This document shows positions 11,839 through 21,195 of a stretch of DNA of 64,000 nucleotides, piece after piece; position 1 is the stretch's first letter, and every line of letters begins with the position of its first letter. This DNA is from Trichomonas tenax. Taxonomy: Eukaryota; Parabasalia; Trichomonadida; Trichomonadidae. The DNA lies in NCBI GenBank assembly GCA_023091735.1, contig JALKBU010000046.1, positions 1 through 64,000 of the forward strand. The letters are read 5' to 3'. The notes under the pieces are model-generated. The model worked only from the letters and a program-made list of their open reading frames with translations, was not told the origin of the DNA and did not search any database. Position numbers and translations under genes: made by a program.

Positions 11839-11955
11839 TTATGTGTTGAGATCCATTCCCGGAACATCTTCAATCATCAACGACTCCAGAATCGACAAAA
11901 AACGTCTCAACCGTGGTTTCAAATCAAGTTTTAAATTGCCCTTATGTGTTTGCAT
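11839..11955 (-). CDS. Short coding-like frame, 38 codons
   Basis: Minus-strand ATG 11955 to TAA 11839 reads MQTHKGNLKLDLKPRLRRFL, then SILESLMIEDVPGMDLNT. It has coding-like composition and looks like the C-terminus of a larger protein. No upstream extension was found, so it is either a tiny gene or the last fragment of a deleted one. Family unknown. Confidence 0.25.
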   Translation of the reverse strand: MQTHKGNLKLDLKPRLRRFLSILESLMIEDVPGMDLNT

Positions 11956-12178
11956 TATTCTGATCATTAATATTCTCTAGAATAAGAGATTTTACATGCT
12001 TTATATTGCAAATACTTTCATGAATTCATTTTTCTGGAATTTATTTGCAAATATAAATGATTCTTAGTTGAAAGGATTACCATTAATGATAGTTTCATTT
12101 AAAAATTCATTACACGATGCTTGAAATAGATTTTTGATGTACAATATATTTATTCAAACAAATATGAAAGAAAATAAA

Positions 12179-13288
12179 CTATTCTACCTTTGGCATTTGG
12201 CGAATTTGGACACATATAAATACAGCTGCAAATATTATAGTTAAAATTGCTAAACCAATTGTTCCGAACACGATTAAATCTGCTGCTGTGAGTTTTATCT
12301 TCACTGGACGATGGAAAACCTTTTTGAATTTAAACTTCTGGTATCCAGGTAACTGTGATATATCAGAATCGACAACTTCTTTCATTGTGTCGAAATTTGC
12401 ATTTTTCAGCAGATATCCTTTGTTTTTCCAAGAATTAGAGAACCACACAGCAGGAATATCACTGTCTGTAAGATTGAGTCCAACAGGGCAATGCTCATTA
12501 TATGTTTTGAGTGTTACAATGAACCAGAAGTATTTCGATGTTTTTTCCGCAATCTCTTTGTGTTTTTGTGCCAGAAAAGCTGATCTATCAATGAACACAG
12601 CCACCGGACGCTTCCTTGACATGACAACAGGCCACACTGTCTCTTCGAAGTTCGGATACTTGTATTCATTGATAAAATCGATTACATTATTAATCGAGAG
12701 ATAACGAGACATGTTGACTGATACATTCTTTCCTAGAACAACTGAGAAGTAGTTTTTAGCGGAATTTATTGAAGTGTAAAGAAGATTTTGTACGCCTTTA
12801 ATTTCTTTGTTTTCCTCAAGCTGCTTAATGAATCTGCATGCTCTGCTTTGATTTTGGTTCGTATGGAAAACAAAATATGGATATTTTACGTCCTCAGGTA
12901 TTTTAGCTGTCTTTTGGCACAATTCATCTAAATTTCCTTGTCTAAAATCAGATGCAGACAGGTCCAAACCTTGAAAATCGCGTTTTGATGGTCGAACTTC
13001 ATCAACTTTTCCGCGTCTAACAACTCTGAAAGATGGATAAGAATTAACATTGAATGAATTGTAGCAAGTTTCTCTGTGTGCAACGCAGTCTAAGTCACCA
13101 ATGATAATGTTTTTATCGTCTTTGTACTTTTCTTTGAGTTTCTCCCAATGCGGAAGAACAACTAAACAATGGCCGCAATGTGGAGAGTAACAAATCATGA
13201 AAACTGGAACTCTGTATGATGAAGTCATCACTTTTGATACTGATTCTGGATCAACTTTCATCACCAAAGAGATTAAAAACAAAAACAT
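12179..13288 (-). CDS. Protein disulfide isomerase-like membrane protein
   Basis: 369 residues. Probable endoplasmic reticulum thiol oxidoreductase. A hydrophobic N-terminus (MFLFLISLVM) resembles a short signal peptide. A thioredoxin fold follows, with active site CGHC at residues 38-41, the PDI signature, and a cis-proline segment (VNSYPSFRVVRRG) near 90. There is one catalytic domain; the middle portion (about 120-330) probably contains degenerate thioredoxin-like domains. A transmembrane segment lies at about 340-362 (LIVFGTIGLAILTIIFAAVFI) with a short basic tail and no KDEL. This layout, one CGHC domain plus C-terminal anchor, matches TMX/EPS1-like membrane PDIs. It is divergent from the next gene, with 86 bp between start codons. 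Confidence 0.85.
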   Translation of the reverse strand: MFLFLISLVMKVDPESVSKVMTSSYRVPVFMICYSPHCGHCLVVLPHWEKLKEKYKDDKNIIIGDLDCVAHRETCYNSFNVNSYPSFRVVRRGKVDEVRPSKRDFQGLDLSASDFRQGNLDELCQKTAKIPEDVKYPYFVFHTNQNQSRACRFIKQLEENKEIKGVQNLLYTSINSAKNYFSVVLGKNVSVNMSRYLSINNVIDFINEYKYPNFEETVWPVVMSRKRPVAVFIDRSAFLAQKHKEIAEKTSKYFWFIVTLKTYNEHCPVGLNLTDSDIPAVWFSNSWKNKGYLLKNANFDTMKEVVDSDISQLPGYQKFKFKKVFHRPVKIKLTAADLIVFGTIGLAILTIIFAAVFICVQIRQMPKVE

Positions 13289-13374
13289 TTTTTATTGTAA
13301 AAAATATGTCATGTAAAATCCGAATTTTGACACATATTTTTGACTTGTAAACTTAATGTCAAATAGTAAAAATA
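13289..13374. promoter_or_regulatory. 86-bp shared divergent promoter region with TGTCATGTAAA elements
   Basis: Both flanking genes must be driven from these 86 bp. Element-like copies: TGTCATGTAAA 13307-13317, TGACACATATT 13328-13338, TGACTTGTAAA 13341-13351, TGTCAAATAGT 13357-13367. No canonical TCA(C/T)(A/T) initiator is close to either ATG. Confidence 0.5.
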
Positions 13375-13950
13375 ATGTTTGAACCGCCAAAATTCATGCA
13401 CTTTCCTAACCATATTTTTACTGTTGGGGAGGACATTTACCTTATAGATGAGAACGGCCATGATATTTTCGAAGGAAAATTAAACCAAATCACAGAAAAT
13501 AAGTATTCTGTTTATCTTCCTGTCGATGAATCAACACACGAACTTCCAACAACAGAGAGGATGCTGCTTAGATGCGCACAGAATAAGAAAATCTTCTATC
13601 ATCAAGAGAAACTTCGGCAAGAGAAAATTCAACAAGAAGAATCAGAGAGCGCTGCTGATATTACGCTGGTCGAATCAGATGATGACAGAGGTCCAGAAAT
13701 GCCTCAGCATTCATCGAAACAGAACAAAAATCAAGAAATATTGTCAGACGAAGAAAGCGACTACATTGTTGAAGAAATTTCAATTCCAGTTAAGATCAAT
13801 ATATCGAAGGCTTTGGCTAAATACATGCCTACAGGTTTATCTGTAGAAACTACGAAAATCAAAGGAACTAAGGATTTCATGCTTTCTGTGAATGTTTCAT
13901 TTGCTGATGCAAAGATGGAGACAAACACAAACAAACGTATTTATGTTTAA
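13375..13950 (+). CDS. Small acidic protein, function unknown
   Basis: 191 residues. The N-terminal 65 residues (FTVGEDIYLIDENGHDIFEG, then NKYSVYLPVDES) are beta-rich and resemble a Tudor/chromo-barrel-like fold (G.xVYxxDxxGxxFxGKI.xI pattern), which is speculative. A charged, serine- and acid-rich linker follows (about 75-135). A second folded segment follows (about 140-190) that alternates hydrophobic residues. No signal peptide or membrane segment. If the barrel is real, a nuclear or chromatin role would fit; otherwise unassigned. Confidence 0.7.
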   Translation: MFEPPKFMHFPNHIFTVGEDIYLIDENGHDIFEGKLNQITENKYSVYLPVDESTHELPTTERMLLRCAQNKKIFYHQEKLRQEKIQQEESESAADITLVESDDDRGPEMPQHSSKQNKNQEILSDEESDYIVEEISIPVKINISKALAKYMPTGLSVETTKIKGTKDFMLSVNVSFADAKMETNTNKRIYV

Positions 13951-14479
13951 TATTATTCTGACTTTTATTTCTTGCATAACTATATTTAATTAAGCTATGT
14001 TCTAATTGTGTGTATATATACTTAAATGTTGATTGTTGTTTTGATCACTTTAACTCGATATTTGACATCAAAATTAATAATCTCTTTACAAAATGTATTT
14101 CTAAGATATGAATAGAAAGAAAAATGTATGGCTTGAAAATTGTAAAGTCCGAGTAGATCAAATATTGAATATTTATTTATCCAAAATATAAATGTTGCGT
14201 TCAAATCTTCAAAATGAAAATATGTATTCAATTCTGTGAATATTAAATGATCATATGTATAAGAATAGATAATAATAAAAAAATCAGCGATTTCTACGTA
14301 TAGAATCAATTTAAATAGGTTTTCCAGACAACAATATTATATGATTCTTGTTTGCTTTACGCTGTGTGAATGTTGGGATCCAATTCCAAAAAAAAATATT
14401 TTTGGCGATTTTTATTTTTTGTGTTTTTCCGAAATTTCAATTGTGAATAATATTTGCTTAGGAGTCAAAAAGTGACAAA
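13951..14479. other. Intergenic region
   Basis: AT-rich, no supported gene. AAAAAGTGACAAA lies immediately before the start of the surface glycoprotein relic. Confidence 0.45.
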
Positions 14480-16299
14480 ATGGTATTTTCAAGTTTATCT
14501 TTGTTACGAGCGGAAGAAAAAAACGAAACTATATATTCTGACGGTTTGTAAATGATATACCGCGAACCTTTTCCTGGTGTTAGATATATTTTTCCAATGA
14601 AACCACGTCTAATAATGATTATTGAAAATACTGATCATTGGAATATCGAAATAGATGGTGAAAGGTACGATTATTGGCACACAAGGTATACAGAAAAATA
14701 CTGTTTTTATGTCCCAAATAAAACAAATCTCTACAATCGTTCCGAAAGACACCAAAATCTTCATATTTTCACAAAAATCATTCCAGAAGACTGCTCTCAT
14801 CTCATCGTACATTCTATAATGGGCATATATAAGCGTGGTACATTTAAAGAACTTTCATATTAAGAAATTCGTTCAGAAATTCAAGGTCAAAATGTTTGTA
14901 ATTGGCACCCATACGGCAATGTTAAGCCAAATCTCAATAACTTAACTGATTCTCCTGATTTCCTTCAAACTTATTCATATAAATTTCTATTCACACAGTA
15001 TTTCCGCAGTGGCATACCGCTCAATAGAACCTATCGGATTCCGGTTAATGGTGATGCCCACATCGATTACATGCCATTGGATCGCTCGATGATTTTCGAA
15101 GAACAAACTTCACCTAGTTTCAAACTGATGTCTGTTAGTGAACCCACTTATGTTAAGTTTGACTATTGTGGATCCCAAAATGTAATTTACAACGGTGAAT
15201 CGAAAAATTATCGAGCTGATCTTTTTAGATTGGAATCGCACTGTGGTATCGATTCTTTCAGCGAAGTCCAAAATGTTACATACGTACATGTTTTTGTCAA
15301 TAATTTCACTGATACAGAACCTATAATTCTTTCAAATAATGGTGTCCTTACAGCATCCAAGATTCAAACCCTCGCCCAGGGCAAAAATGATACTGTTATT
15401 TGGATTCCTGGAGGTGTCCATCCAACCACAATGACAGTTGAATTTATTGAAAATATCTCAAGCTCAGTATCGTTTTATAATGTTATCTATAAGGAGGTTG
15501 CAAAAGCCTACAGGTATAGTCATCCCTCTCGTGATAAAATTTATGAAGAATTTCATCCAAAATCCATGGAGCAATATAATGTTTCAAAAATCGTTGTTCA
15601 TATCAAGAATGTTTCTGATTTGCCGAAACTATTTGTAATTACTGTTAAGTCTGAAAACTACTGCAACAATAACAAACTTATTAACGTCACTTTCCACCCC
15701 AGTAAATTCCTATTTGTTAATGGAAACAAGACTTATCATCATTCCAATTGGTCATCTACTCGCACAAATTCATCAAGGTGGAGATGGCCACATTTCCCAC
15801 ACAAGAACCATACCAAAAACAACCCTCCACAGGAACAAAAGCCTCATGATAAATTTACTACGAGAGACGTAACAAGTATCACCACCAAACACCATTCTGG
15901 AAAGTTATTGACAACCAAACATCGAAGTTGTTCTTGATATCTGCATTGAATATCCTTTTGATCTTTATTTTGTTTGTTTGTGGTGTTGTCGTCTTCTTCT
16001 CATGCAGATGCCTTTTCAACAATGGATATCGTGATGATGAAAACCTCGTTAATGGACCATACGGTCAGCATAATGGAGGAATCATGCAATTCGCTCCTGT
16101 TTTCTGGCAACAGCAACCTGGTCCACCAGAATTCCAAGGATATCCATAGATGTTCCCAATGGGATTCCCTCCACAGTATCAAATGCCACCACCTCAATTC
16201 ACTAATGTTCATTTCGGCACTGTTCCACAAGGTGCTCAAATTCAAGATCAACCTCTAGCTGGTGCCCAAGCAACTGAAAAAGAACCAGAAACAGTTTAA
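14480..16299 (+). pseudogene. Large surface glycoprotein gene, inactivated by stops and a frameshift
   Basis: One frame from ATG 14480 (MVFSSLSLLRAEEKNETIYS) is interrupted by TAA at 14549 and TAA at 14861 but otherwise reads on to about 15925. The ectodomain is rich in N-x-S/T sites (for example NVTY, NFTD, NISS, NVTF) and ends in a Ser/Thr/His/Lys-rich stalk. A frameshift near 15925 puts the transmembrane segment (ALNILLIFILFVCGVVVFF) and cysteines in another frame. The cytoplasmic tail is Pro/Gln/Gly-rich and broken once more by TAG at 16147, ending at TAA 16297. The intact form would be a type I membrane protein of about 600 residues. The family is not recognised; the build resembles trichomonad surface proteins. 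Confidence 0.8.
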
Positions 16300-16460
16300 A
16301 TAATACGGATTAAATTTTTATATATTTCAGAATTTATCAGATATTAGATTAGTATTAAAATCCCTTTGATTCGTTTCTAGAACTAATAATTTCTACATTA
16401 TGTATTGACAATTCATGATTTTTGAGCGTAGAATGCTCCAAATTGAAAAAGAAAATGATA

Positions 16461-16471
16461 TGACATGTAAA
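16461..16471 (+). promoter_or_regulatory. Single TGACATGTAAA element
   Basis: Exact copy of the recurring element, 45 bp before the start of the enhancer-of-polycomb-like gene. Confidence 0.5.
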
Positions 16472-16498
16472 TTGTTTACATAAATTGTCACTTCTTAT

Positions 16499-16503
16499 TC
16501 ATT
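16499..16503 (+). promoter_or_regulatory. Initiator of enhancer-of-polycomb-like gene
   Basis: TCATT gives a 16-nt leader to ATG 16517. A TCACT is nearby at about 16488-16492. Confidence 0.65.
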
Positions 16504-16516
16504 TGGCGGCAAAAGG

Positions 16517-17482
16517 ATGAACTTTCAAGAATTCGACCCTGATGCCTTCCCAATTTCTATCAAAACTTCGGTCCCTGCTGTTATTTTCGATGAATTCAAC
16601 GAACACCACACTATTATCAAAGAAAGAGTCGCTTTGGAGAAACTTGATGCAAATGAGCAAAACGAAAAACACATTGTAAATGCAACACAAGGACAAGGTG
16701 TCGTTCCAACACCGACAGGTAATCGTGTTGAACATACTTCGTACTCAAAATCACGAACTTTCTTCAAAGCTCCACCCCGTTGCTTCGTTTATGACACAGA
16801 TTTCTTCGAGAAAATGGAATATTACGCTGATTCAGAGGATATCCAATTTGTACAAACATTTAATAACACACATAAATTTATTAAAATGACAACAAGACAA
16901 TTAGAAGAGATATTTTTAGTGCTTGAAATGATAGTTCGCGATGATGTTACCGAAACACCTGAAATTTCTCAGTTGATGTTTCTTTTGCCAACAAAACCTC
17001 CTCCATACCCAATTATTGAGGCAATATATAAATTTTGGTTACAAAAAGCTAAACTACGTGGATCTGTTCTCCATATGAAGGAGTATCCACCTGAGCACTC
17101 TGGAATTAGATCAGAATTTATCAAGAAAATCACTTCATCGAAGAAAATTATTAAATCTCCTGTGAATTACATAAAGAAACTACACTCAGAGCTTGAAACA
17201 ATACAAGTTGCACGTCAGCAAGCTATAGATATGGTAACAGAACAACTTCGTGCAAGGAAAGAAAATATTATTTTCTTGAGAAGCGTTATAAGGAAGTTGG
17301 AGAAAGTGAATATACCCCACTTTGCTATGGTCATTGAACCTCAGTTAACTGATTTAGAAATTAAGTATCCTGAAGAATCGCAAGAAGTTAAAAATGTAAA
17401 TCTTCCTTTAGGAATATTCCCAGAGCCACCAGAAACCCCTGCTTTCTTATCGTGGTGCCAGGATCAACACACTGGATTATAA
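16517..17482 (+). CDS. Enhancer of polycomb-like protein (EPL1/EPC family)
   Basis: 321 residues. EPL1-type proteins are scaffolds of NuA4/Tip60-type histone acetyltransferase complexes in the nucleus. The order of recognisable parts fits: an N-terminal segment with FFEKMEYYADSEDIQF (compare the acidic aromatic YDMDEEDE region), a helix ending MTTRQLEEIFLVLEMI, and the signature AIYKFWLQKAKLRGSVL (compare VYEYWVxKR in EPL1 and VYNYWKLKR in BRPF/JADE). A basic helical region (about 200-260) follows. It is shorter than animal EPC proteins. Sequence divergence is large, so a related PHD-less BRPF-like scaffold is the alternative. Two initiator matches lie upstream. Confidence 0.65.
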   Translation: MNFQEFDPDAFPISIKTSVPAVIFDEFNEHHTIIKERVALEKLDANEQNEKHIVNATQGQGVVPTPTGNRVEHTSYSKSRTFFKAPPRCFVYDTDFFEKMEYYADSEDIQFVQTFNNTHKFIKMTTRQLEEIFLVLEMIVRDDVTETPEISQLMFLLPTKPPPYPIIEAIYKFWLQKAKLRGSVLHMKEYPPEHSGIRSEFIKKITSSKKIIKSPVNYIKKLHSELETIQVARQQAIDMVTEQLRARKENIIFLRSVIRKLEKVNIPHFAMVIEPQLTDLEIKYPEESQEVKNVNLPLGIFPEPPETPAFLSWCQDQHTGL

Positions 17483-17828
17483 TTTTTCTATTTCTATTTT
17501 ATGTCTGTTTGAATAAATGATATTATCTGTGTTTAAACTAAACGGAAAAAGTAAATGAGAATAACCTCTTATAACAATGAAATCTTTGATAAAATTATAT
17601 TCATCAAAATATTATATGTAATGAGCCTTTATAAGTTTGAAATTGAATATACTAGAAAGTTTGGTATATGATTGTTTAAGCTCAATTGGTTGATAATGAT
17701 ATTTATAAAGAGATATTGTCATTGTTTTCATTTTTATATGATAAATCTAATGCATGTTGTATGTAGATCTTAAAACTAGGAGAAAATTGGAAAAAGAAAA
17801 TGGAGGCAAACCAAAAGTGACAAGACAG
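17483..17828. other. Intergenic region upstream of eL15
   Basis: AT-rich, no supported gene. AAAAGTGACAAG lies just before the M3 element of the next gene. Confidence 0.5.
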
Positions 17829-17836
17829 GGCGGTTT
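17829..17836 (+). promoter_or_regulatory. M3 core promoter element of eL15 gene
   Basis: GGCGGTTT matches all eight positions of the M3 consensus, a Myb-like recognition element described in T. vaginalis. It sits 8 bp before an M5 element. Confidence 0.75.
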
Positions 17837-17843
17837 TAGCCTT

Positions 17844-17848
17844 CCTTT
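17844..17848 (+). promoter_or_regulatory. M5 initiator (CCTTT) of eL15 gene
   Basis: CCTTT is the alternative start element reported to begin transcription at its second C. It would leave a leader of about 10 nt. No TCA(C/T)(A/T) initiator is present near this start. Confidence 0.75.
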
Positions 17849-17854
17849 TTCTTA

Positions 17855-18469
17855 ATGGGTGCTTTCACATACCTTCGTGAGCTCTACACAAAGAAGCAAT
17901 CTGAAGTCATGCGCTTCATCCTCCGCCTCCGCTGCTGGGAGTACCGCCAGCTTCCAGAGCTTGTCCGCCTTACACATCCATCCCGCCCAGATAAGGCCCG
18001 CCGCATGGGTTACAAGGCCAAGCAGGGCATGGTTATCTACCGCATCCGCGTCCGCAAGGGCTCCCGCAGGAGAGTTGCCTCCAAGAACCGCCAGTATGGT
18101 AAGCCACGTACACACCATATCTACAAGCTTACACCAGCTCTTAACCTTCAGTCCATCGCTGAAAACAAGGCTGGTAAGGCTCTCCCATCTCTCCGCCTCC
18201 TTAACTCATATTGGGTTAACCAGGATGGCGCTTTCAAGTACTTCGAGTGCATCTTCGTTGATCCAGTTCACCCAGCTATCCAGCACGATGCTAAGCTCAA
18301 CTGGATCTGCGACTCCGTCCACACACGCCGTGAGGCTCGCGCTCTCACAGCTGCTGGCCGCAAGCACCGTGGTCTCAACGGCAAGGGCCATGGCTTCCGC
18401 CACATCCGCCCATCCCGCTACGCTGACTGGAAGATCCGCAACATCTTCAAACTCCGCCGCTTCCGTTAA
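17855..18469 (+). CDS. RPL15: 60S ribosomal protein eL15
   Basis: 204 residues, exactly the usual length of eukaryotic eL15. It begins MGAFTYLRELYTKKQSEVMR and carries the conserved blocks RVRKGSRRR, YWVNQDGAFKYFECIFVDP and HRGLNGKGHG. It is a component of the large ribosomal subunit, binding 28S rRNA. The ORF is GC-rich with extreme codon bias (CGC, AAG, CTC, GCC), in contrast to its AT-rich surroundings, as in highly expressed trichomonad genes. The promoter has the M3+M5 pair instead of the common initiator. The TAA stop is followed by A, forming TAAA. Identification is certain. Confidence 0.99.
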   Translation: MGAFTYLRELYTKKQSEVMRFILRLRCWEYRQLPELVRLTHPSRPDKARRMGYKAKQGMVIYRIRVRKGSRRRVASKNRQYGKPRTHHIYKLTPALNLQSIAENKAGKALPSLRLLNSYWVNQDGAFKYFECIFVDPVHPAIQHDAKLNWICDSVHTRREARALTAAGRKHRGLNGKGHGFRHIRPSRYADWKIRNIFKLRRFR

Positions 18470-18470
18470 A
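18467..18470 (+). terminator. TAAA poly(A) signal overlapping the eL15 stop codon
   Basis: The stop TAA plus following A forms TAAA, the reported T. vaginalis polyadenylation signal that commonly overlaps the stop. The same arrangement is seen at 4042 and 34290. Confidence 0.5.
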
Positions 18471-18805
18471 AGTTAAAGTAGCTGTTGATCAAGCTTTGAT
18501 ATACACATTAAAATATTTTTTACATTTCATAAAATATATTTTATGTTAAATTTAAATTCGCCAAATGTCCTAACATCATTAAAGATATGTGTTATATATA
18601 AGAAAATAAATCATTTTGATTAAGATTGCATATTACGAAATGAATATTCTTCAAAAAAATGAAATTTTAAAACTAAAACCTTAGAATTTTAAACAGGTTG
18701 TATTTCAAAAAGTGATAATTAATGTATGGTAAGTTATGTCCTTTAAAATTTCCACCTAAAACAGAACGATTTTTATGAATTTTTTTATAAAAATTTTGGC
18801 ACTTT
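18471..18805. other. Intergenic region
   Basis: AT-rich, no gene seen. Confidence 0.5.
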
Positions 18806-18810
18806 TCATT
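18806..18810 (+). promoter_or_regulatory. Initiator of Ykt6-like SNARE gene
   Basis: TCATT gives a leader of 7 nt to ATG 18815, very short but within the trichomonad range. Confidence 0.6.
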
Positions 18811-18814
18811 TATA

Positions 18815-19387
18815 ATGAAGATCTATTCTTTGTATTTATTTCAGAAAGGCGCTGACGGAAAGGCAAAATTAATCGATTCAGTAAATGACTTCAATGACAT
18901 CGGCTTCCTTTATCGAAAGAATGCTATCGAAATTTGCGATTTCGCTGCACGATCAATGGCTGAAGGATCTAATCCAAATCAATGCATTACTGCTGAAGAA
19001 AACAAATTCCTGATATCTATGTATCGTAATAAACCAAACTGCGCATGCGTTATCGCTATGGATAAAGAATACCCATCACGTGCTGCATTTAACATTCTCC
19101 GTGAAATTGCAAGCGAATATGAAGCTAATGGAATGAGTTTCCCAGGTGGAAAATCAAATGTAATGAAGAAAGCTATTGCCGAATATCAAAATCCAGCAAA
19201 TGCTGATAAAATCAAAAAGATTCAGCAAAACTTAGATGAAGTTCAGAAGATTATGGTTATGAACCTCGAAGAAGCCATCGGTCGTGGTGAGAAAATTGAA
19301 GAATTGGCTCAGAAGTCAGATCATCTCTCAGAATCATCAAAAATGTTCCTTCGTGATTCTAAGAAACTCAACAGATGCTGCGGGTAG
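18815..19387 (+). CDS. Longin R-SNARE, Ykt6-like
   Basis: 190 residues. Membrane-fusion SNARE. An N-terminal longin domain (about 1-125; MKIYSLYLFQK, then FLYRKNAIEICDFAARSM) precedes an R-SNARE coiled coil (about 130-185). The zero-layer arginine is in EEAIGRGEKIEEL, spaced as in Ykt6. There is no transmembrane segment. The protein ends CCG. Typical Ykt6 ends CCxIM, a CAAX box with palmitoylated and prenylated cysteines. Here the double cysteine is kept but the CAAX residues after it are missing, giving a Rab-like CCx end. Membrane attachment is therefore likely by palmitoylation or Rab-type geranylgeranylation. Identification as Ykt6-like is strong. Confidence 0.9.
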   Translation: MKIYSLYLFQKGADGKAKLIDSVNDFNDIGFLYRKNAIEICDFAARSMAEGSNPNQCITAEENKFLISMYRNKPNCACVIAMDKEYPSRAAFNILREIASEYEANGMSFPGGKSNVMKKAIAEYQNPANADKIKKIQQNLDEVQKIMVMNLEEAIGRGEKIEELAQKSDHLSESSKMFLRDSKKLNRCCG

Positions 19388-19907
19388 ACTCTTTATCGAT
19401 TGAAAAATAATTTCTATTTCTTATATTATAAAAATCATCTCTATGACTACCGGAAACTTTGTTTCTATTAACCACTGCTTCCTATATTTTTATCTTCATC
19501 ATAGATCAAAAAGACTGTTTAAAAAATCTCTTAAGATCCGAATTCATTGTTTGTGAGAGATTTCAACGACAAATGATTGTGATTTTCAATTGCATACATA
19601 GCCGCGATATCAAATCCAACTCGTGTTTAGATGAGAATTTTTTGTCGATAGATATCACAAAAAGTGACATATCTTTGCTATTCAGTGAGTCATGAAATTT
19701 ATATCGAATTTAGAACTTACATACAATATATAGCAAGAATTTAAGTCAAAAGTTGATTTTCTGTAAGATCAAAATTCCAAAATTTGGAAATCACAACAAA
19801 AAATAGCTGTATATTAGCAAAAAGTGAGTTATATCATATACAGATCTCATATCCGCTGTTATTGGCTAAATCACAAAATTTCATACATTTACATTGATTC
19901 AAACCGC
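19388..19907. other. Intergenic region
   Basis: AT-rich. An open frame at 19459-19695 lacks an ATG start and coding bias. AAAAAGTGACATAT at about 19660 echoes the TGACAT core but stands alone. Confidence 0.4.
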
Positions 19908-19912
19908 TCATT
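19908..19912 (+). promoter_or_regulatory. Initiator of PH-RhoGAP gene
   Basis: TCATT gives an 8-nt leader to ATG 19918 and supports that start over the upstream TTG codon of the same frame. Confidence 0.65.
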
Positions 19913-19917
19913 TAAGA

Positions 19918-21195
19918 ATGGAATTCAACTACAACCCTCAGCAGCCCTGTGAATACGAAGGATGGCTCGAAAAGGCTAACATTGGTATTTTGGAGCGCTG
20001 GCAGAAAAGGTATTTTCGCATCCAAGGCAGAAGCATCTATTATTTCAAAAAGGAATCCAGCCCAGATCCGCCGAATGGCAACATTCCTCTTGTCGACATC
20101 AAGGTAACGGATATCGCCCCGAGAAAGGGACATAACTTCTGCTTCTCCATTAAAATTCTGAAAAAATCGATTTCGAAGCGCTCAGAGTACCTTATTGCCG
20201 CTGAAAGCGACGAGACAAGGAAGAAATGGACACAAAACATCATGAAAAACAGATCTATCTCTATTGTTGGTGAGCCTTTCCAGATGTCTACATGTGTAAC
20301 TCCAACCCAGCTCAATGTTCGTCAAACTCTCCCATACTTCTTCATTCCTATTCTCCCAATTCTTGATTCACAGGCTTACAAATTGCGTAATATTTGGACA
20401 GTTGAAGTTCCAAACGAAATCGTTAACAAAGGCCTCGCAACACTTGATTGCAATTACTTGCTTCACACAGAAGATATCCACAACGTCGTCGCTATTATTC
20501 TCGCTTATCTTAGAGAGCTTTCAGACGGACTTCTTCCATCAGATCAATTCATGAAGTTCACATCAAAGGTTACACCAGAGGATCTCAGGGCACTCATCCG
20601 CCAAGCACCAGCTCCAGTCCGTCAATTCTTGCACGACCTCGGTCTTCATTTCAAGAAAGTTCTCGACAACACATCCGTCAACGGCGTCACACTCTACGTT
20701 CTTCTTCCTATTATCGGACCAATTCTCATTCGTCCACCAAAGGGCTGCTCGATGGTTGCTTCACAAGTTCGCTCTGTTCAAGAAAATGTCGCTCAGTGCT
20801 TCCTTCAGAATGCTGTTAAGATCCTCGATGATGTCCACCAGTTCCTCGATGCTACAAGACTCCCAGTTATCAAGCGCTGCAGAGTTATCGAATCAGTTAC
20901 ACAGAAATCTGATGAATACCTCGAAGCCTCCCGCGGCCTCCTCTTGCACGTCGTTCACGAGGATAACTACGGCTGGGCAACAGTTTATACATCCAACCGC
21001 CGTGTCGGTTTGATGCACAGCTCCAACATGAGGCCTCTCACACCAGATGAAGAGAAAGAGCTCGATAGTGGATTGAACGTTGATGCTTTAATGGATGTCG
21101 TCCGTGAGCATGTTCCAGAATTCATGATTATCTTCGATGCCATGAATGATGAAATCAATAAGTTCAGAGATGCATTTGAGTCTGTTAAAGCTTGA
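19918..21195 (+). CDS. PH-RhoGAP-SH3 domain protein
   Basis: 425 residues. Predicted regulator of Rho/Rac GTPase signalling at membranes and actin. A PH domain spans about 10-110 (YEGWLEKANIGILERWQKRYF, ending in the helix with TRKKWTQNIM). A RhoGAP fold spans about 130-310 (HTEDIHNVVAIILAYLREL, matching the conserved DVHxVAxLLKxYLRELPEPL helix). An SH3-like domain spans about 325-385 (LLLHVVHEDNYGWATVY, then GLMHSSNMRPL). In active RhoGAPs an arginine finger lies in a GIFRxSG motif before this helix. Here the corresponding stretch (PNEIVNKGLATLDCNYLLH) shows no such arginine, so GAP catalysis is doubtful. It might bind a GTPase without stimulating hydrolysis. Confidence 0.85.
   Translation: MEFNYNPQQPCEYEGWLEKANIGILERWQKRYFRIQGRSIYYFKKESSPDPPNGNIPLVDIKVTDIAPRKGHNFCFSIKILKKSISKRSEYLIAAESDETRKKWTQNIMKNRSISIVGEPFQMSTCVTPTQLNVRQTLPYFFIPILPILDSQAYKLRNIWTVEVPNEIVNKGLATLDCNYLLHTEDIHNVVAIILAYLRELSDGLLPSDQFMKFTSKVTPEDLRALIRQAPAPVRQFLHDLGLHFKKVLDNTSVNGVTLYVLLPIIGPILIRPPKGCSMVASQVRSVQENVAQCFLQNAVKILDDVHQFLDATRLPVIKRCRVIESVTQKSDEYLEASRGLLLHVVHEDNYGWATVYTSNRRVGLMHSSNMRPLTPDEEKELDSGLNVDALMDVVREHVPEFMIIFDAMNDEINKFRDAFESVKA

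Noticed and set aside
17859..18476. Long alternative frame over eL15
   Set aside because: It is a shadow caused by the biased, GC-rich codons of the ribosomal protein gene.
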